64,000 nt of DNA from Bradyrhizobium erythrophlei (GTDB taxonomy: Bacteria; Pseudomonadota; Alphaproteobacteria; Rhizobiales; Xanthobacteraceae), in NCBI GenBank assembly GCA_900129675.1, contig FSRD01000001.1, positions 6,747,501 through 6,811,500 on the forward strand. The letters run 5' to 3'. Shown in pieces: positions 1 to 8,111 of this stretch. The notes under the pieces were generated by a model. That model saw only the letters and a program-made list of their open reading frames with translations, did not search any database and was not told the DNA's origin. How positions within the stretch are numbered: position 1 is the first letter of the stretch; the number at the start of each line of letters is the position of its first letter. Made by a program: the position numbers and the translations under genes.

Positions 1-54
1 TGGCGCGTGGCCGACCGCGTCGCCAGTTCAATGGATCAAATGAAGCTCGATTGA
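1..54 (+). CDS. 3' end of an unidentified gene (partial)
   Basis: Frame 1 is open from the first base and ends at a TGA at 52-54, giving WRVADRVASSMDQMKLD. This would be the last 17 residues of a gene that starts left of the window and converges on copD. The stretch is too short to assign a family, and a chance open frame cannot be excluded. Confidence 0.3.
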   Translation, partial: WRVADRVASSMDQMKLD

Positions 55-93
55 TTCACAATGTCCGCGGCGACGGCAAGAGGAATTCCTCGA

Positions 94-975
94 TCAAGTC
101 GGATCGAGGATGCCGAGGAAGGCGACGAGCGCGAGAACGCCGGCTCCCAGCGCCAGTTCGGCGTAGGTGCCGTTGCGAATTTGGATTATCGCACGGTCAG
201 GCTGGGTAAGCATGCGCGGGACGAAGATATAGCGGTTCATGAGGGCTAGTCCGGTCATGCCGGCGACAAAGGCAACCTTGGTAGCCAGCAGCATCTGATA
301 GGTCGAGGTAAAATCGGTCGGCCAGCGCCGTAGCACCAGGACAGTGTTTATAATTCCGGTCGCGATCACCAGCGCAACCGCAAGATGACCCGCCGACGAA
401 AACCGGCGGAGCGCGGACTTGGCATCCGTGCAGAAGGCAGGGTCGCGCAGGCGGGCGAGACAGCCCGGCAGAACGAGCAGCGAGCCGAGCCAGGCTCCGC
501 CGGCCAGAACATGCAGGGCATCGTTGAGGATGTGGAGCACACCGCGCGTACCTTCGTCCATATCAGCGTGACCGGTGAGCGCGAGGCTCGTGAGAAGGAA
601 GCCGGATAGCGCCCACCTTACAATGGAACCGGACCGCCAAGGCAGCGCAGCCATCAGAAGCAGCGATAGAGCCAGCCGAACCAGCCAAGCTTTGCCAATC
701 GCGGTATCGCACAGAATGACCGACAAAGTGCTGCGATCGACGGCCGATTGCCAGCTGTCCCCGATCATCGCGGCTTCGATTGGTAACCACGCTAAGGTCG
801 AGAGTACGGCGAGCGAGCTTGCGGCTACGATGAGGAAATTCGACGAAGCTGCAATTGCCAGGCCGAGTCGATTGGGCGCGATCCAGGCGATGAATCCGCT
901 GACCCCGCAGGCGGCGATCGCGGCCGCATCGAAGCACAGCCGGACAAGCGCCAGTGCAACGTGCGGTGCAATCAA
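94..975 (-). CDS. copD: CopD family copper resistance membrane protein
   Basis: A polytopic inner-membrane protein of 293 residues with about eight hydrophobic segments. The C-terminal half fits the CopD domain, and the segment around LHILNDALHVLAGGAWLG carries the His residues typical of the family. CopD works with periplasmic CopC in copper uptake or tolerance. The start is a TTG (975-973) that overlaps the copC stop as TTGA, which suggests translational coupling. An in-frame ATG or GTG at a better position was not found. The gene is second in a copC-copD operon. The family call is firm; the direction of copper transport cannot be read from sequence. Confidence 0.88.
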   Translation of the reverse strand: MIAPHVALALVRLCFDAAAIAACGVSGFIAWIAPNRLGLAIAASSNFLIVAASSLAVLSTLAWLPIEAAMIGDSWQSAVDRSTLSVILCDTAIGKAWLVRLALSLLLMAALPWRSGSIVRWALSGFLLTSLALTGHADMDEGTRGVLHILNDALHVLAGGAWLGSLLVLPGCLARLRDPAFCTDAKSALRRFSSAGHLAVALVIATGIINTVLVLRRWPTDFTSTYQMLLATKVAFVAGMTGLALMNRYIFVPRMLTQPDRAIIQIRNGTYAELALGAGVLALVAFLGILDPT

Positions 976-1337
976 TGACCTACCGTGAATTTATAAGTGC
1001 CGTGTGTGGTATGGCCGTCCTTCGCAAGCGCGTGCCATTCAACGGTATATACGCCAGCGCCGAGCTGACCAGTGATGGGCACCATCATCAGCTTGTCGTC
1101 GCTCGGGCTGAGCGACGGTGCTCCGGTCGATGCGGCCTTACCGTCCGATCCCTTCAGCGTGGCGCCACTCAGCTTGATCTCCAACCCTTCAGAAAACGTC
1201 AGCGATAATGCGGTCGGCGCAGTCCCCACGGTCCCGTCGGCGGCAGGAACCTCAGCTCGCAGATGCGCATGCGCCCAGGCACTGCCGTCGAATAGCAGGC
1301 AGGACAAAAGCGCAAGCGTACAGGTCGTGGTCTTCAT
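972..1337 (-). CDS. copC: CopC family periplasmic copper-binding protein
   Basis: A 121-residue exported protein. A signal peptide ends in AWA, so the mature chain begins HAHLRAEVPA; an N-terminal His is the first ligand of the CopC copper brace. A second metal site near the C-terminus is visible as DGHTTHG. The Ig-like fold motif LTFSEGLE follows the family pattern. I start at the ATG at 1337, preceded by AAGGATCCCC; an upstream ATG at 1379 would add 14 non-signal residues ahead of the signal peptide. It delivers or buffers periplasmic copper and is cotranscribed with copD. Confidence 0.9.
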   Translation of the reverse strand: MKTTTCTLALLSCLLFDGSAWAHAHLRAEVPAADGTVGTAPTALSLTFSEGLEIKLSGATLKGSDGKAASTGAPSLSPSDDKLMMVPITGQLGAGVYTVEWHALAKDGHTTHGTYKFTVGH

Positions 1338-1474
1338 CGGGGATCCTTCGTCAAGGCCGGCAGATGGCTCGGAAAGCAAATGATGTTGCGAGATCGAACT
1401 GAGCGCTGCAACACGCGTTCAATACGTGAACATGATTCTAAGCACGCGATCTGTCTTCACCACTAAATTAGATT

Positions 1475-1735
1475 TCAGGAAGGGTGGCGGCGGCGCCAGC
1501 AAGCACTTTGAATTCGCGCCGTTGCATCATAGCCCCTTGGCGGCAGATTAAGCATCATATCTGGCAAAGCGAGCGCCTTGGGGCTGAAACCGACTTTGAG
1601 CATAGGTCCGTTTGGCGTGGCCAATGTCCCAGTTGGGTCAAAAGCTGAAAAGCTCAATGCGAGCATATGTTTTCCGCTCTGCCCCCAACAACGGACATAG
1701 AGCGACCACGGCGGCATGTTCGAGTTGTGCCACAA
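1475..1735 (-). repeat. Degenerate dispersed-repeat relic (possible)
   Basis: The minus strand is open for 86 codons and contains a segment reading SFSAFDPTGTLATPNGP. This resembles the short 'MSAFDPKRT'-type fragments that I remember as recurrent junk translations in Rhizobiales intergenic DNA. A weaker similar stretch lies on the plus strand near 2460-2495. No domain and no ribosome binding site are seen. It is probably a relic, not a gene; the identification rests on memory of the repeat family. Confidence 0.3.
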
Positions 1736-1829
1736 GCAGACATCAGTTCGATTTTGACGGTGAGGACTCTAGGACGTTGTAAGCCTGTCGCGTAAAAAGC
1801 TTGACTGAGGCGGCTGTGCCGGACGCCAT

Positions 1830-2213
1830 TTAGTTCGTGCGGTGCGGAGGCTTCTTCTTTCGATGCTGTGTCGGCTGCGTTGCCTTTGGAGGCTGCGGAG
1901 GTTGCGGCCAGTAGGCACAGCCGAAGCTACAGCCACAGCCGGCACCGCATCCGGCGGCCAGCCTTAGTTTTTGGAAGAGCGGTGGTGGTCCAGCATTTTC
2001 CTTGTCGAAGACATAGAACGTCGCCAAACTGACGTCGGAGATTTCCTCCTCCCCAAGAAAGATTTCGTGCTTCTGCGAGGGCGGCGATGTATTCGCCGAC
2101 GCTTCGCTAGTTGAGGCGCACGCACAGCTTGCCATCGAGAGAGACATGCCGGCAAACCCTAAGGCGGGTAAGGCCTTGCTCCGACGCTTGCCTATGGAAG
2201 AGCGCTTCGGCAT
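1830..2213 (-). CDS. Small exported Cys/Gly-rich protein, RiPP-precursor-like
   Basis: A 127-residue protein in four visible parts. Residues 1-37 look like a signal peptide: a basic KRSSIGKRRSK stretch, a hydrophobic ALPALGFAGMSLSMAS core and Ala-rich cleavage candidates. Residues 54-71 form a compact acidic block, GEEEISDVSLATFYVFDK. Residues 86-99 are Gly/Cys-rich, with Cys at 89, 93, 95 and 99. Residues 100-127 form a Pro/Lys/His tail. I recall Bradyrhizobium hypothetical proteins with nearly the same first 75 residues and a variable Gly-Cys core, the pattern of a peptide with a conserved leader. The start ATG has GGGAGA upstream. No maturation enzyme lies nearby. Function is unknown; copCD lies about 490 bp downstream on the same strand. 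Confidence 0.7.
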   Translation of the reverse strand: MPKRSSIGKRRSKALPALGFAGMSLSMASCACASTSEASANTSPPSQKHEIFLGEEEISDVSLATFYVFDKENAGPPPLFQKLRLAAGCGAGCGCSFGCAYWPQPPQPPKATQPTQHRKKKPPHRTN

Positions 2214-2744
2214 GGCACAATTCTCCCACGTGCTTGGGCATACTGAACTAAACTGGCGTGATGAAATCCGACCGAGCTAGTTCCAGTAAAGACCAATGAT
2301 GGCGGTGGAGGCTATGCCGACCCCGGCGGCGGTCAAGCCTTTGGCCAAGCGGGAAGCCGACTTCAGCGACGATAGATGACGGCCTTGATCCGATCTAGCT
2401 AAGTAGCCCCGCCCCGACCGAGTGTCCGGTCAATCGCGTCGTTTTGACTGCTCGCCGATCACTTCCGGTCCACCCCGCAGAATAGCGGCCATTGCGGCGA
2501 GGGGCTTGATATATCGACTTTGCCACTATCAGAAGTGAACGGGTTTATTCGATCAGATCGTCGGCTTGGGGCGAGCAGCGTCGATAGGAAGTCGAGACGA
2601 AATACCCAACGCCAACTGCGTCGTCTCTTATGCAAGCCTAATCTTACGACCTAGCTGCGACAAAACAACACGACGGGCAAATCAGCAAAACCTGTCTAGT
2701 CCCCTCGCGAAAAAGATTTCTGTTTTTCAGAAATGCAAATCAGG
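2214..2744. other. 531-bp stretch without a recognisable gene
   Basis: Only short, unconvincing open frames are present. Bases around 2460-2495 (plus strand) resemble, with many mismatches, the sequence near 1675-1715, so this may be decayed repeat DNA. Promoter elements for the gene at 1830-2213 should lie at 2214-2300, but no clear -35/-10 pair stands out. Confidence 0.4.
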
Positions 2745-3188
2745 CTATTGATTTGGCCGTCTCACCCGGCAAGAGGGGCGGCTCGCGATCGTCACGAACG
2801 CGCGGTGGGATGCGGTGGACGCGGATGCTGCGACTGACGAGCGCGGCTGACGCGGACGGCGAAAGCGTGTGGTCCCGGCGCCCGACGCTGGCGTCAAGTT
2901 CGTGAGAAGCAGGCTTCTCGCGGGCGATGGTGGCAAAAGAGCCCGGCTCACCAAGGAGAGCGCGCCATAAGCCGTAAAACCATTGCGCAGGGAAGGCCGG
3001 ATGCTCTCCGCTTCACCTGTATGCTCGTGTGCGCACTTCCTGTGCACATTGCACGTGAGACCGCGGGTGCAGCGCGCACCCGGTCTTCCCTGCGCCCTCT
3101 GTTTTCGAGGGCGAAAGATTTTGACAAGACCCGGGCCTAACGTGTCGCGGGAACGCGGAGGCGCGTCCCCGGGAACGCGGAGGCGCGT
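2745..3188 (-). repeat. Dispersed ~430-bp repeat, copy 1 (inverted relative to copy 2)
   Basis: Its reverse complement aligns in order with 45690-46135. Both copies translate to the same signature pieces: RNGFTAY, then LTPAS, then the shared segment ASTASHR(A/T)FVTIASRPS. Both also carry a small CCCTC...GAGGG hairpin (3093-3113 here). The translated pieces are familiar from many Bradyrhizobium intergenic regions. There is no start, domain or intact frame shared by both copies, so it is a repeat rather than a gene. It ends a few bases before the DUF599 stop. Confidence 0.7.
3148..3188. repeat. 19-bp direct tandem duplication
   Basis: CGGGAACGCGGAGGCGCGT occurs at 3148-3166 and again at 3170-3188, separated by CCC. 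It marks the edge of the dispersed repeat next to the DUF599 gene. Confidence 0.85.
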
Positions 3189-3197
3189 TTGCGTATT

Positions 3198-3875
3198 TCA
3201 GCTGCCCATCGCCTGCCAGGCGTTCGATGCGAATTGCCGGCGCCAGGTAACGATGACGACCGCGGCCGTGGTTGCGAACAACACCCACGGGCTGACGAAC
3301 CAGCCGAGATAGCCCAGCGCGAAGAAGAACGCGCGCTGGCCGCGATTAAAATGCCGGCCGGCGGCTTCGAACAACCGCGTGGTACGCTGGACGTGGGCTT
3401 CGGCTTCCGGCGTGTCGCGCTGGCCGGCCGGCGGCATGGCGCCGAACAGGATCGCAACGTAATTGAACAGCCGGTACGCCCAGGCGAATTTGAAGAACGT
3501 ATAGATGAAGATAAGGATCAGCCCGACGCATTTGATTTCCCACAGCGCCGGCGAGGGGCTGAGATCTATCGGCAACGCACCGAGCACCGCCAGCGCATCG
3601 TTGGTCGAGCGCAGCAGCGCCAGCGCGCCGCCGATCGCAATCAGGCTGGTGGAGGCAAAAAACGCCGTGCCGTTCTGCAAGGAGGCCATGATCTGCATGT
3701 CGACCATGCGGGCCTCGCGATTCAACAAATTCCGGACCCAGACCTCGCGGTAGATGTGCATGCGGGCGGACAGGCTGTCGCGTCCGTATGCGGTGTGCTC
3801 GAGAGTAATGGTATAGGTCGTCCATTCGAGGGCAAAGAAGGCCACCGCTGCGATATCGACCCAATATGAACGCAT
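3198..3875 (-). CDS. DUF599 family membrane protein
   Basis: A 225-residue protein with a transmembrane segment at the N-terminus (VDIAAVAFFALEWTTY), two in the middle and one near the C-terminus. The pattern NREARMVDMQIMASLQNGTAFFAST is characteristic of DUF599, an uncharacterised inner-membrane family. Length fits the family. The gene stands alone between the dispersed repeat and a divergent glutathione S-transferase gene. Molecular role unknown. Confidence 0.85.
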   Translation of the reverse strand: MRSYWVDIAAVAFFALEWTTYTITLEHTAYGRDSLSARMHIYREVWVRNLLNREARMVDMQIMASLQNGTAFFASTSLIAIGGALALLRSTNDALAVLGALPIDLSPSPALWEIKCVGLILIFIYTFFKFAWAYRLFNYVAILFGAMPPAGQRDTPEAEAHVQRTTRLFEAAGRHFNRGQRAFFFALGYLGWFVSPWVLFATTAAVVIVTWRRQFASNAWQAMGS

Positions 3876-4007
3876 GTTGCATCCTTCGTCGCCGCGATAT
3901 GCCGTCAGGCAAGAAAGGTCGCGGCAAGCGGCATCAGGGTCATGTACAGGTTGAACGGGCGCAACGCACTATGGCAAGATGGCGATCCCAACAGGATTTC
4001 CCTTAAA

Positions 4008-4664
4008 ATGTTGAAACTGGTGATTGGCAACAAGAACTATTCGTCATGGTCGATGCGGCCGTGGCTGGCGCTGCGCGCCAACAACATCGCCTTCGACGAG
4101 GTGTTCATCCCGCTCTATACCGACGACAAGGCCGACAAGGATCGCATCCTGGGTTTCAGCCGTGCGGGCAAGGTGCCGGCCTTGATCGACGGCGATGTCA
4201 CGATCTGGGATTCGCTTGCGATCATCGAATATGTCGCCGAAAAATTCCCGGAAATCCGGCTGTGGCCGGAAGACCGCGCTGCCCGCGCGCATGCGCGCTC
4301 GATTTCGGCGGAGATGCATTCGGGCTTCATGGCGCTCCGCAACGAATGCGGCATGAACCTGCACCGCCCGGTCGGCGCGATCGCGCTCTCCGACGACGCG
4401 CGCGCCAATGTCGCGCGGATTCAGCAAATCTGGGCCGAGTGCCATGCGCGCTACGGCAAGCAGGGGCCATTTCTGTTCGGCGCGTTCTCCGGCGCGGACG
4501 CGATGTTTGCACCCGTCGTGCATCGTTTCCGCACCTATGCGATCCCGGTCGCCCCCGAGGCGCGGCCTTATGTCGATGCGATGCTGTCGCTTCCGGCGTT
4601 TCAGCAATGGACCCGCGAGGGCCTCGCCGAAACATTGGTCATCGAACGGTTCGAGAAGGTCTGA
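4008..4664 (+). CDS. Glutathione S-transferase family protein
   Basis: 218 residues. The N-terminal thioredoxin-like half begins MLKLVIGNKNYSSWSMRPWL, and the glutathione-contact motif KVPALIDGDVTIWDSLAIIEYV follows. The rest is the all-alpha C-terminal domain. The YSSWS start motif is typical of a bacterial GST subgroup with Ser as the likely catalytic residue. I start at 4008 because the family begins at MLKLVIGN; an ATG at 3942 would add 22 unrelated residues. AGGA lies upstream. Probably cytosolic conjugation or reduction of electrophiles; substrate unknown. Confidence 0.9.
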   Translation: MLKLVIGNKNYSSWSMRPWLALRANNIAFDEVFIPLYTDDKADKDRILGFSRAGKVPALIDGDVTIWDSLAIIEYVAEKFPEIRLWPEDRAARAHARSISAEMHSGFMALRNECGMNLHRPVGAIALSDDARANVARIQQIWAECHARYGKQGPFLFGAFSGADAMFAPVVHRFRTYAIPVAPEARPYVDAMLSLPAFQQWTREGLAETLVIERFEKV

Positions 4665-4798
4665 ATCTGAACGGTGTAAGCAGGAATTGTGACAGCAAGG
4701 ACGATCATCGCTGCTTGACGGAGCGATCGTAAAGCAGTCTGAATTCACCTGGCGGCGTTTGCCGATCGAACGAAGTTGGCCGATCGAACGAAAAGGGC

Positions 4799-5173
4799 AT
4801 GACCATGGGAATTCTCGATTCACTGGAAAATTCACCTGCGTTCAAGGGCGTCCTCGGTCAGCTCGAGGCCGCTGTGGTGCCGGTGGTGCTCAGCGAAGTG
4901 CTTGGCAATGGCAGCCAGGGCGGATTGTCGGCGATCGTCGCCAAGCTGCAGCAGGCCGGCCTCGGCGATCAGGTCAAATCCTGGATCGGCAACGGCCAGA
5001 ACCTGCCGATCACGGCCGAGCAACTACAACAGGTGCTGGGCAGCGATACCGTCAGGCAGTTGGCCGCCAAATTCAACATTCCGATCGACGAACTCGCCAA
5101 GGTGCTGGCGCAGCAGCTCCCAACCGCGGTGGACCAAGCGAGCCCGGACGGCAAGCTGCCGCATACGGCCTGA
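4799..5173 (+). CDS. YidB/DUF937 family protein
   Basis: 124 residues. The protein starts MTMGILDSLENSPAFKGVLGQLEA and continues with the LQQAGLGDQVKSWIGNGQN motif, followed by AEQLQQVLGSDTVRQLAAKFNI, all hallmarks of YidB (DUF937). The helical repeats LGDQ..SWI..G.N and V..LA..... are visible. AAAAGG precedes the ATG; an ATG two codons downstream (4805) is an equally possible start. The family is widespread in proteobacteria and has no assigned function. No signal peptide. Confidence 0.88.
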   Translation: MTMGILDSLENSPAFKGVLGQLEAAVVPVVLSEVLGNGSQGGLSAIVAKLQQAGLGDQVKSWIGNGQNLPITAEQLQQVLGSDTVRQLAAKFNIPIDELAKVLAQQLPTAVDQASPDGKLPHTA

Positions 5174-5397
5174 CCGGCGGAACCGCGGTTTGCGGTTGCG
5201 GCCGTGGGGATTCGCCCTCGGAACCCTCCAATAGCCGTCAATCTGGCCGTTTATCGCACTGAAAAACCTGCAAAATTTGCGTATTTGCCATGCCCTGATG
5301 CTGCTGGCTTTTGTGGCTTGTGGTGTGCTATGTTGACGCAGGGTTCTCAAGTCGGCCGACGCTAGCGGGACCGTGAGCTGGCCGACGATCTTGGGTC

Positions 5398-5601
5398 ATG
5401 GAGACGGCGTTGAAGCACAAGTACTCCGTTGGAGAGACTGTCTATTTTACTGCGAGCAATGTAGCCCGTCCGGCCGCCAGCGGCACCTATGAGGTGATCC
5501 GGCTGCTGCCGACTGATGGCGACGACTGTCAGTATCGCATCAAAAGCTCGACCGAGGCTTTCGAACGGGTCGCCAAGGAAAGCCAGCTGGCGATCTCCTG
5601 A
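5398..5601 (+). CDS. Conserved small hypothetical protein
   Basis: 67 residues, METALKHKYSVGETVYFTASNV... with a small SH3-like beta pattern (VGETVYF, SGTYEVIRLLP, CQYRIKSS). Similar short proteins occur in Bradyrhizobium and Rhodopseudomonas as far as I recall. It has no signal peptide or catalytic motif. Codon use matches the flanks and the frame is clean, so I treat it as real. Function not assignable. Confidence 0.65.
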   Translation: METALKHKYSVGETVYFTASNVARPAASGTYEVIRLLPTDGDDCQYRIKSSTEAFERVAKESQLAIS

Positions 5602-5753
5602 AAGACGGGCGCGCAAGCTGCGGCTTGACGCAATACCGTCAAGGCCGCCGTCAAAAGGCCCCGTTCGCAGAACCATTCTGTCGAAAGTTGGATGCAGCGA
5701 AAGCGCATTCGCTTTCGCCAATCGCGTTTGACGCTGCGTGAGGGACACCGCGC

Positions 5754-6737
5754 ATGAACTGGGCTTGGGCTTCGTCGCTGGATCAGATCTGGCGCTCGCC
5801 GACATTTCCGATGTGGCTGACACTCGCCGCGGCCGGATTTTTCGGGATCATCGTCCTGATCACGCTGCTGCGCGCGGAGAAATCCGTGGCCAACGGGGCG
5901 CTGACGGTCATCACGCTGCTGGCGATCGCGGTCGCGGTGGCAGCGACCATCCGCGGCTTCGGTCCGGACGGCCAGCTGGCGTCGGCTGAAACCCGCTCGG
6001 TTCAGCCGGTAAACGCGACGCTGCCGGCACTGGCCTGCATCGACGACCTGGCCGGCGATGCGGTCTTGAATGCCTGCGAGAAGACGCTGTTCGGCACGCC
6101 GGACTCGGCCGCCGCCGCGGTGACCTATGCGGCGGCCCAGATCACCCGCCTGACGGCGTTCGGCGATATCGCCACCGCGGGGAAAAACCCGAGTTCGGAG
6201 CTGCAGGCGCTGCGGCGCGCGGTCGAGCGCGACCGCTATGGACTGATGGCGTATGCGTTGATGGCGCGCGACCATTGCTCGCCGGCCTCCTGCGCGGCGT
6301 TCGGCTCGCTGGCCGATAGCCACCAGATCGTGGCCAACATGAACGAGCGGCTCTACGAGAACCTGATCACGCGATACGCGCCGTCGTGGAACGCGCCGGC
6401 GCCCACGCCCGCAACGTCGGGGCTCATTGCCGGACTGCCGCCGTCAGTGCCGACCGGCAAGCCGACCAATGCCGACTTCCCAAGTGCGGCTTCAACCCCG
6501 CCCGTGAACATCATGACGCCCGAACCTACGTCGCCTGCACCCAAGCCGCCGGCTACGGCCACCGCGGCACCGGTGCCGTCGCCGCGTCCGGCGCCTGCGG
6601 CATCGCCGGCGCTCGCTGCGGCCAAGAAGCCGGCAGCAAAGCGCGCGCCTGCGGCGCCGGTCCAGATCGCGCCTGCCGCCGCGCCCGCGGCACAGCTGCC
6701 GCCGCCGGCACAGGCACCTGCGGCTTCGAACGATTGA
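5754..6737 (+). CDS. Hypothetical membrane-anchored protein with Pro/Ala-rich tail
   Basis: 327 residues. Two hydrophobic segments lie near residues 19-37 and 47-64. A helical domain follows (about 85-210) containing four Cys: ACIDDL, LNACEK and DHCSPASCAAF. From about residue 215 to the end it is low-complexity Pro/Ala with a few Lys (KKPAAKRAPAAP), a likely extended periplasmic linker. Such proteins are conserved in Bradyrhizobium without a known role. The four Cys suggest disulfides if the domain faces the periplasm. It is followed 40 bp later by a DUF1489 gene. Confidence 0.7.
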   Translation: MNWAWASSLDQIWRSPTFPMWLTLAAAGFFGIIVLITLLRAEKSVANGALTVITLLAIAVAVAATIRGFGPDGQLASAETRSVQPVNATLPALACIDDLAGDAVLNACEKTLFGTPDSAAAAVTYAAAQITRLTAFGDIATAGKNPSSELQALRRAVERDRYGLMAYALMARDHCSPASCAAFGSLADSHQIVANMNERLYENLITRYAPSWNAPAPTPATSGLIAGLPPSVPTGKPTNADFPSAASTPPVNIMTPEPTSPAPKPPATATAAPVPSPRPAPAASPALAAAKKPAAKRAPAAPVQIAPAAAPAAQLPPPAQAPAASND

Positions 6738-6777
6738 TGCTTTTCAAAGCCCGCGCAGGTCGCTAAATCCCGCCATC

Positions 6778-7218
6778 ATGCCGCTTCATATCATCAAGCT
6801 TGCCGTCGGCTGCGAGTCCGTCAAGGAACTCAAGGCCTGGGTCGCCGAACGCATGGCGACTGCGAAGAAAAAGGGCCTGCCGCTTCGGCATATTCACGTC
6901 ACGCGGATGACGCCGAAACGCGATGCGGAAGTCCTCGCCGGCGGTTCGCTTTATTGGGTGATCAAGGGTGAAATCGCAGCCCGTGAAAAGATCATCGCGA
7001 TCGAGCCGTTCCGCGACAAGGACGGTATCGGACGCTGCCGCCTCGTGATGCAGCCCAAGGTGATCGCGGTCTCGCCGCGGCCGATGCGGGCGTTCCAGGG
7101 CTGGCGTTATTTCACCGAAGACTCAGCGCCGCCCGACCTGACCAAATCCGCCGCTGCCAGCGTGGCATCGATGCCGGAGCCGATGCGCAAGGAACTGCGC
7201 GATCTCGGGCTGCTTTAA
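6778..7218 (+). CDS. DUF1489 family protein
   Basis: 146 residues. The start MPLHIIKLAVGCESVKEL, the centre HVTRMTPKR and the region LAGGSLYWVIKGEIAAREKI match DUF1489, a short soluble alphaproteobacterial family. The fingerprint RPMRAFQGWRYF near the C-terminus is present, and length is as expected. It converges on the exported gene at 7224-7988, with five bases between the stops. Biochemical function unknown. Confidence 0.88.
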   Translation: MPLHIIKLAVGCESVKELKAWVAERMATAKKKGLPLRHIHVTRMTPKRDAEVLAGGSLYWVIKGEIAAREKIIAIEPFRDKDGIGRCRLVMQPKVIAVSPRPMRAFQGWRYFTEDSAPPDLTKSAAASVASMPEPMRKELRDLGLL

Positions 7219-7223
7219 GCGCG

Positions 7224-7988
7224 TTACAACGACGTCTCGGTGACGATCCGCAGCCGGGTCCACTCGGAAGGCGGCAGTTCGGTCTGGCGCCGGGCTTCCG
7301 AATTCCGGTCGACGATGTCGAGCAACTCCGTCTCCACGCCCATGTCATGCAGGTAGATGCGGAACAGCTCGCCAAATCGCGTCGACGCGCCTTCGCGCTC
7401 GTCCCTGGAGACATTGGGCGCCAACCGGTTGTGGATGGACATGCCGCTCAGGATCACCCTGGTGCTGGCCGGCAGGCTGCGGTGAACGCCACCCGCCAGG
7501 ATCAGCACGCAGGCGAGATCGCAACCAACGGCATCCGGCGCGTTCATCCTGGCCTCGAGCGGCCCGCCCGGACGCTTGAGCGCAAAACATTCCGCCTCCG
7601 GTTTGCCGCGGCAGGCTTCGACCCCGGTCGGCCCCGCCATGGTGTCGATGCCGCGGCCGCGCAGAATCCGGCCGAGGCTGGTCGCGACATTGAGATTGGA
7701 CTCGCCCCAGGAATTGATGATGACGGGAAGCTTGCGCCCGTTTTGCCGGTCGAGAATGTTGATGAGCCGCTTGTGGGTATCCCATTGCACGGTGCCTTCG
7801 GCGGCAATCCATTCCGAGCAGCCTTGTCCGCAGGCGCCGGCCGGGCCGTGCGCGACATAAAAGATCATGGCGTCGGGCGGCGAACCGAAACCGCCGACCG
7901 GCGGCCGCTGCGATGTCTGTGCAAAGCCGGCAGCGACAAAGCTCAGCAGCCCGCCAAAGATGGCGGTGCGTACAGTCCACGCGCCCAT
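7224..7988 (-). CDS. Exported protein with ClpP/crotonase-like fold (COG3904-like)
   Basis: 254 residues from the ATG at 7988, which has AGGGGAG eight bases upstream; an ATG at 8081 would add 31 residues lacking a signal. A signal peptide (WTVRTAIFGGLLSFVAAGFAQ) ends near AQT. The body shows the order of a Clp-like protein: IINSWGESNLNVATSLGRILRGRGID, then CDLACVLILAGGVHRSLPASTRVILSGMSIHN. The usual nucleophilic Ser after the glycine turn is not obvious (CDLACVLILAGG, with Cys in the region), so peptidase activity is uncertain. The family is annotated as predicted periplasmic protein. Confidence 0.65.
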   Translation of the reverse strand: MGAWTVRTAIFGGLLSFVAAGFAQTSQRPPVGGFGSPPDAMIFYVAHGPAGACGQGCSEWIAAEGTVQWDTHKRLINILDRQNGRKLPVIINSWGESNLNVATSLGRILRGRGIDTMAGPTGVEACRGKPEAECFALKRPGGPLEARMNAPDAVGCDLACVLILAGGVHRSLPASTRVILSGMSIHNRLAPNVSRDEREGASTRFGELFRIYLHDMGVETELLDIVDRNSEARRQTELPPSEWTRLRIVTETSL

Positions 7989-8111
7989 GCTGGCGGCTCC
8001 CCTCGGAAAAACCTTTCGCGCAAATCCACCACGGCCATATTCCATCCGCGCGTAGTACTGCGCAAGCCGACGCCGGCTCATCTGCTTTGCATTTTCAAGC
8101 CGCCGGGCGGC

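Noticed and set aside
1417..1431. GTTCA-ATACG-TGAAC dyad upstream of copC
   Set aside because: Arms of only five bases and no match to a known copper-responsive box; too weak to list.
2566..2751. Plus-strand frame of 61 codons
   Set aside because: Lies in a stretch of likely decayed repeat and has no family features.
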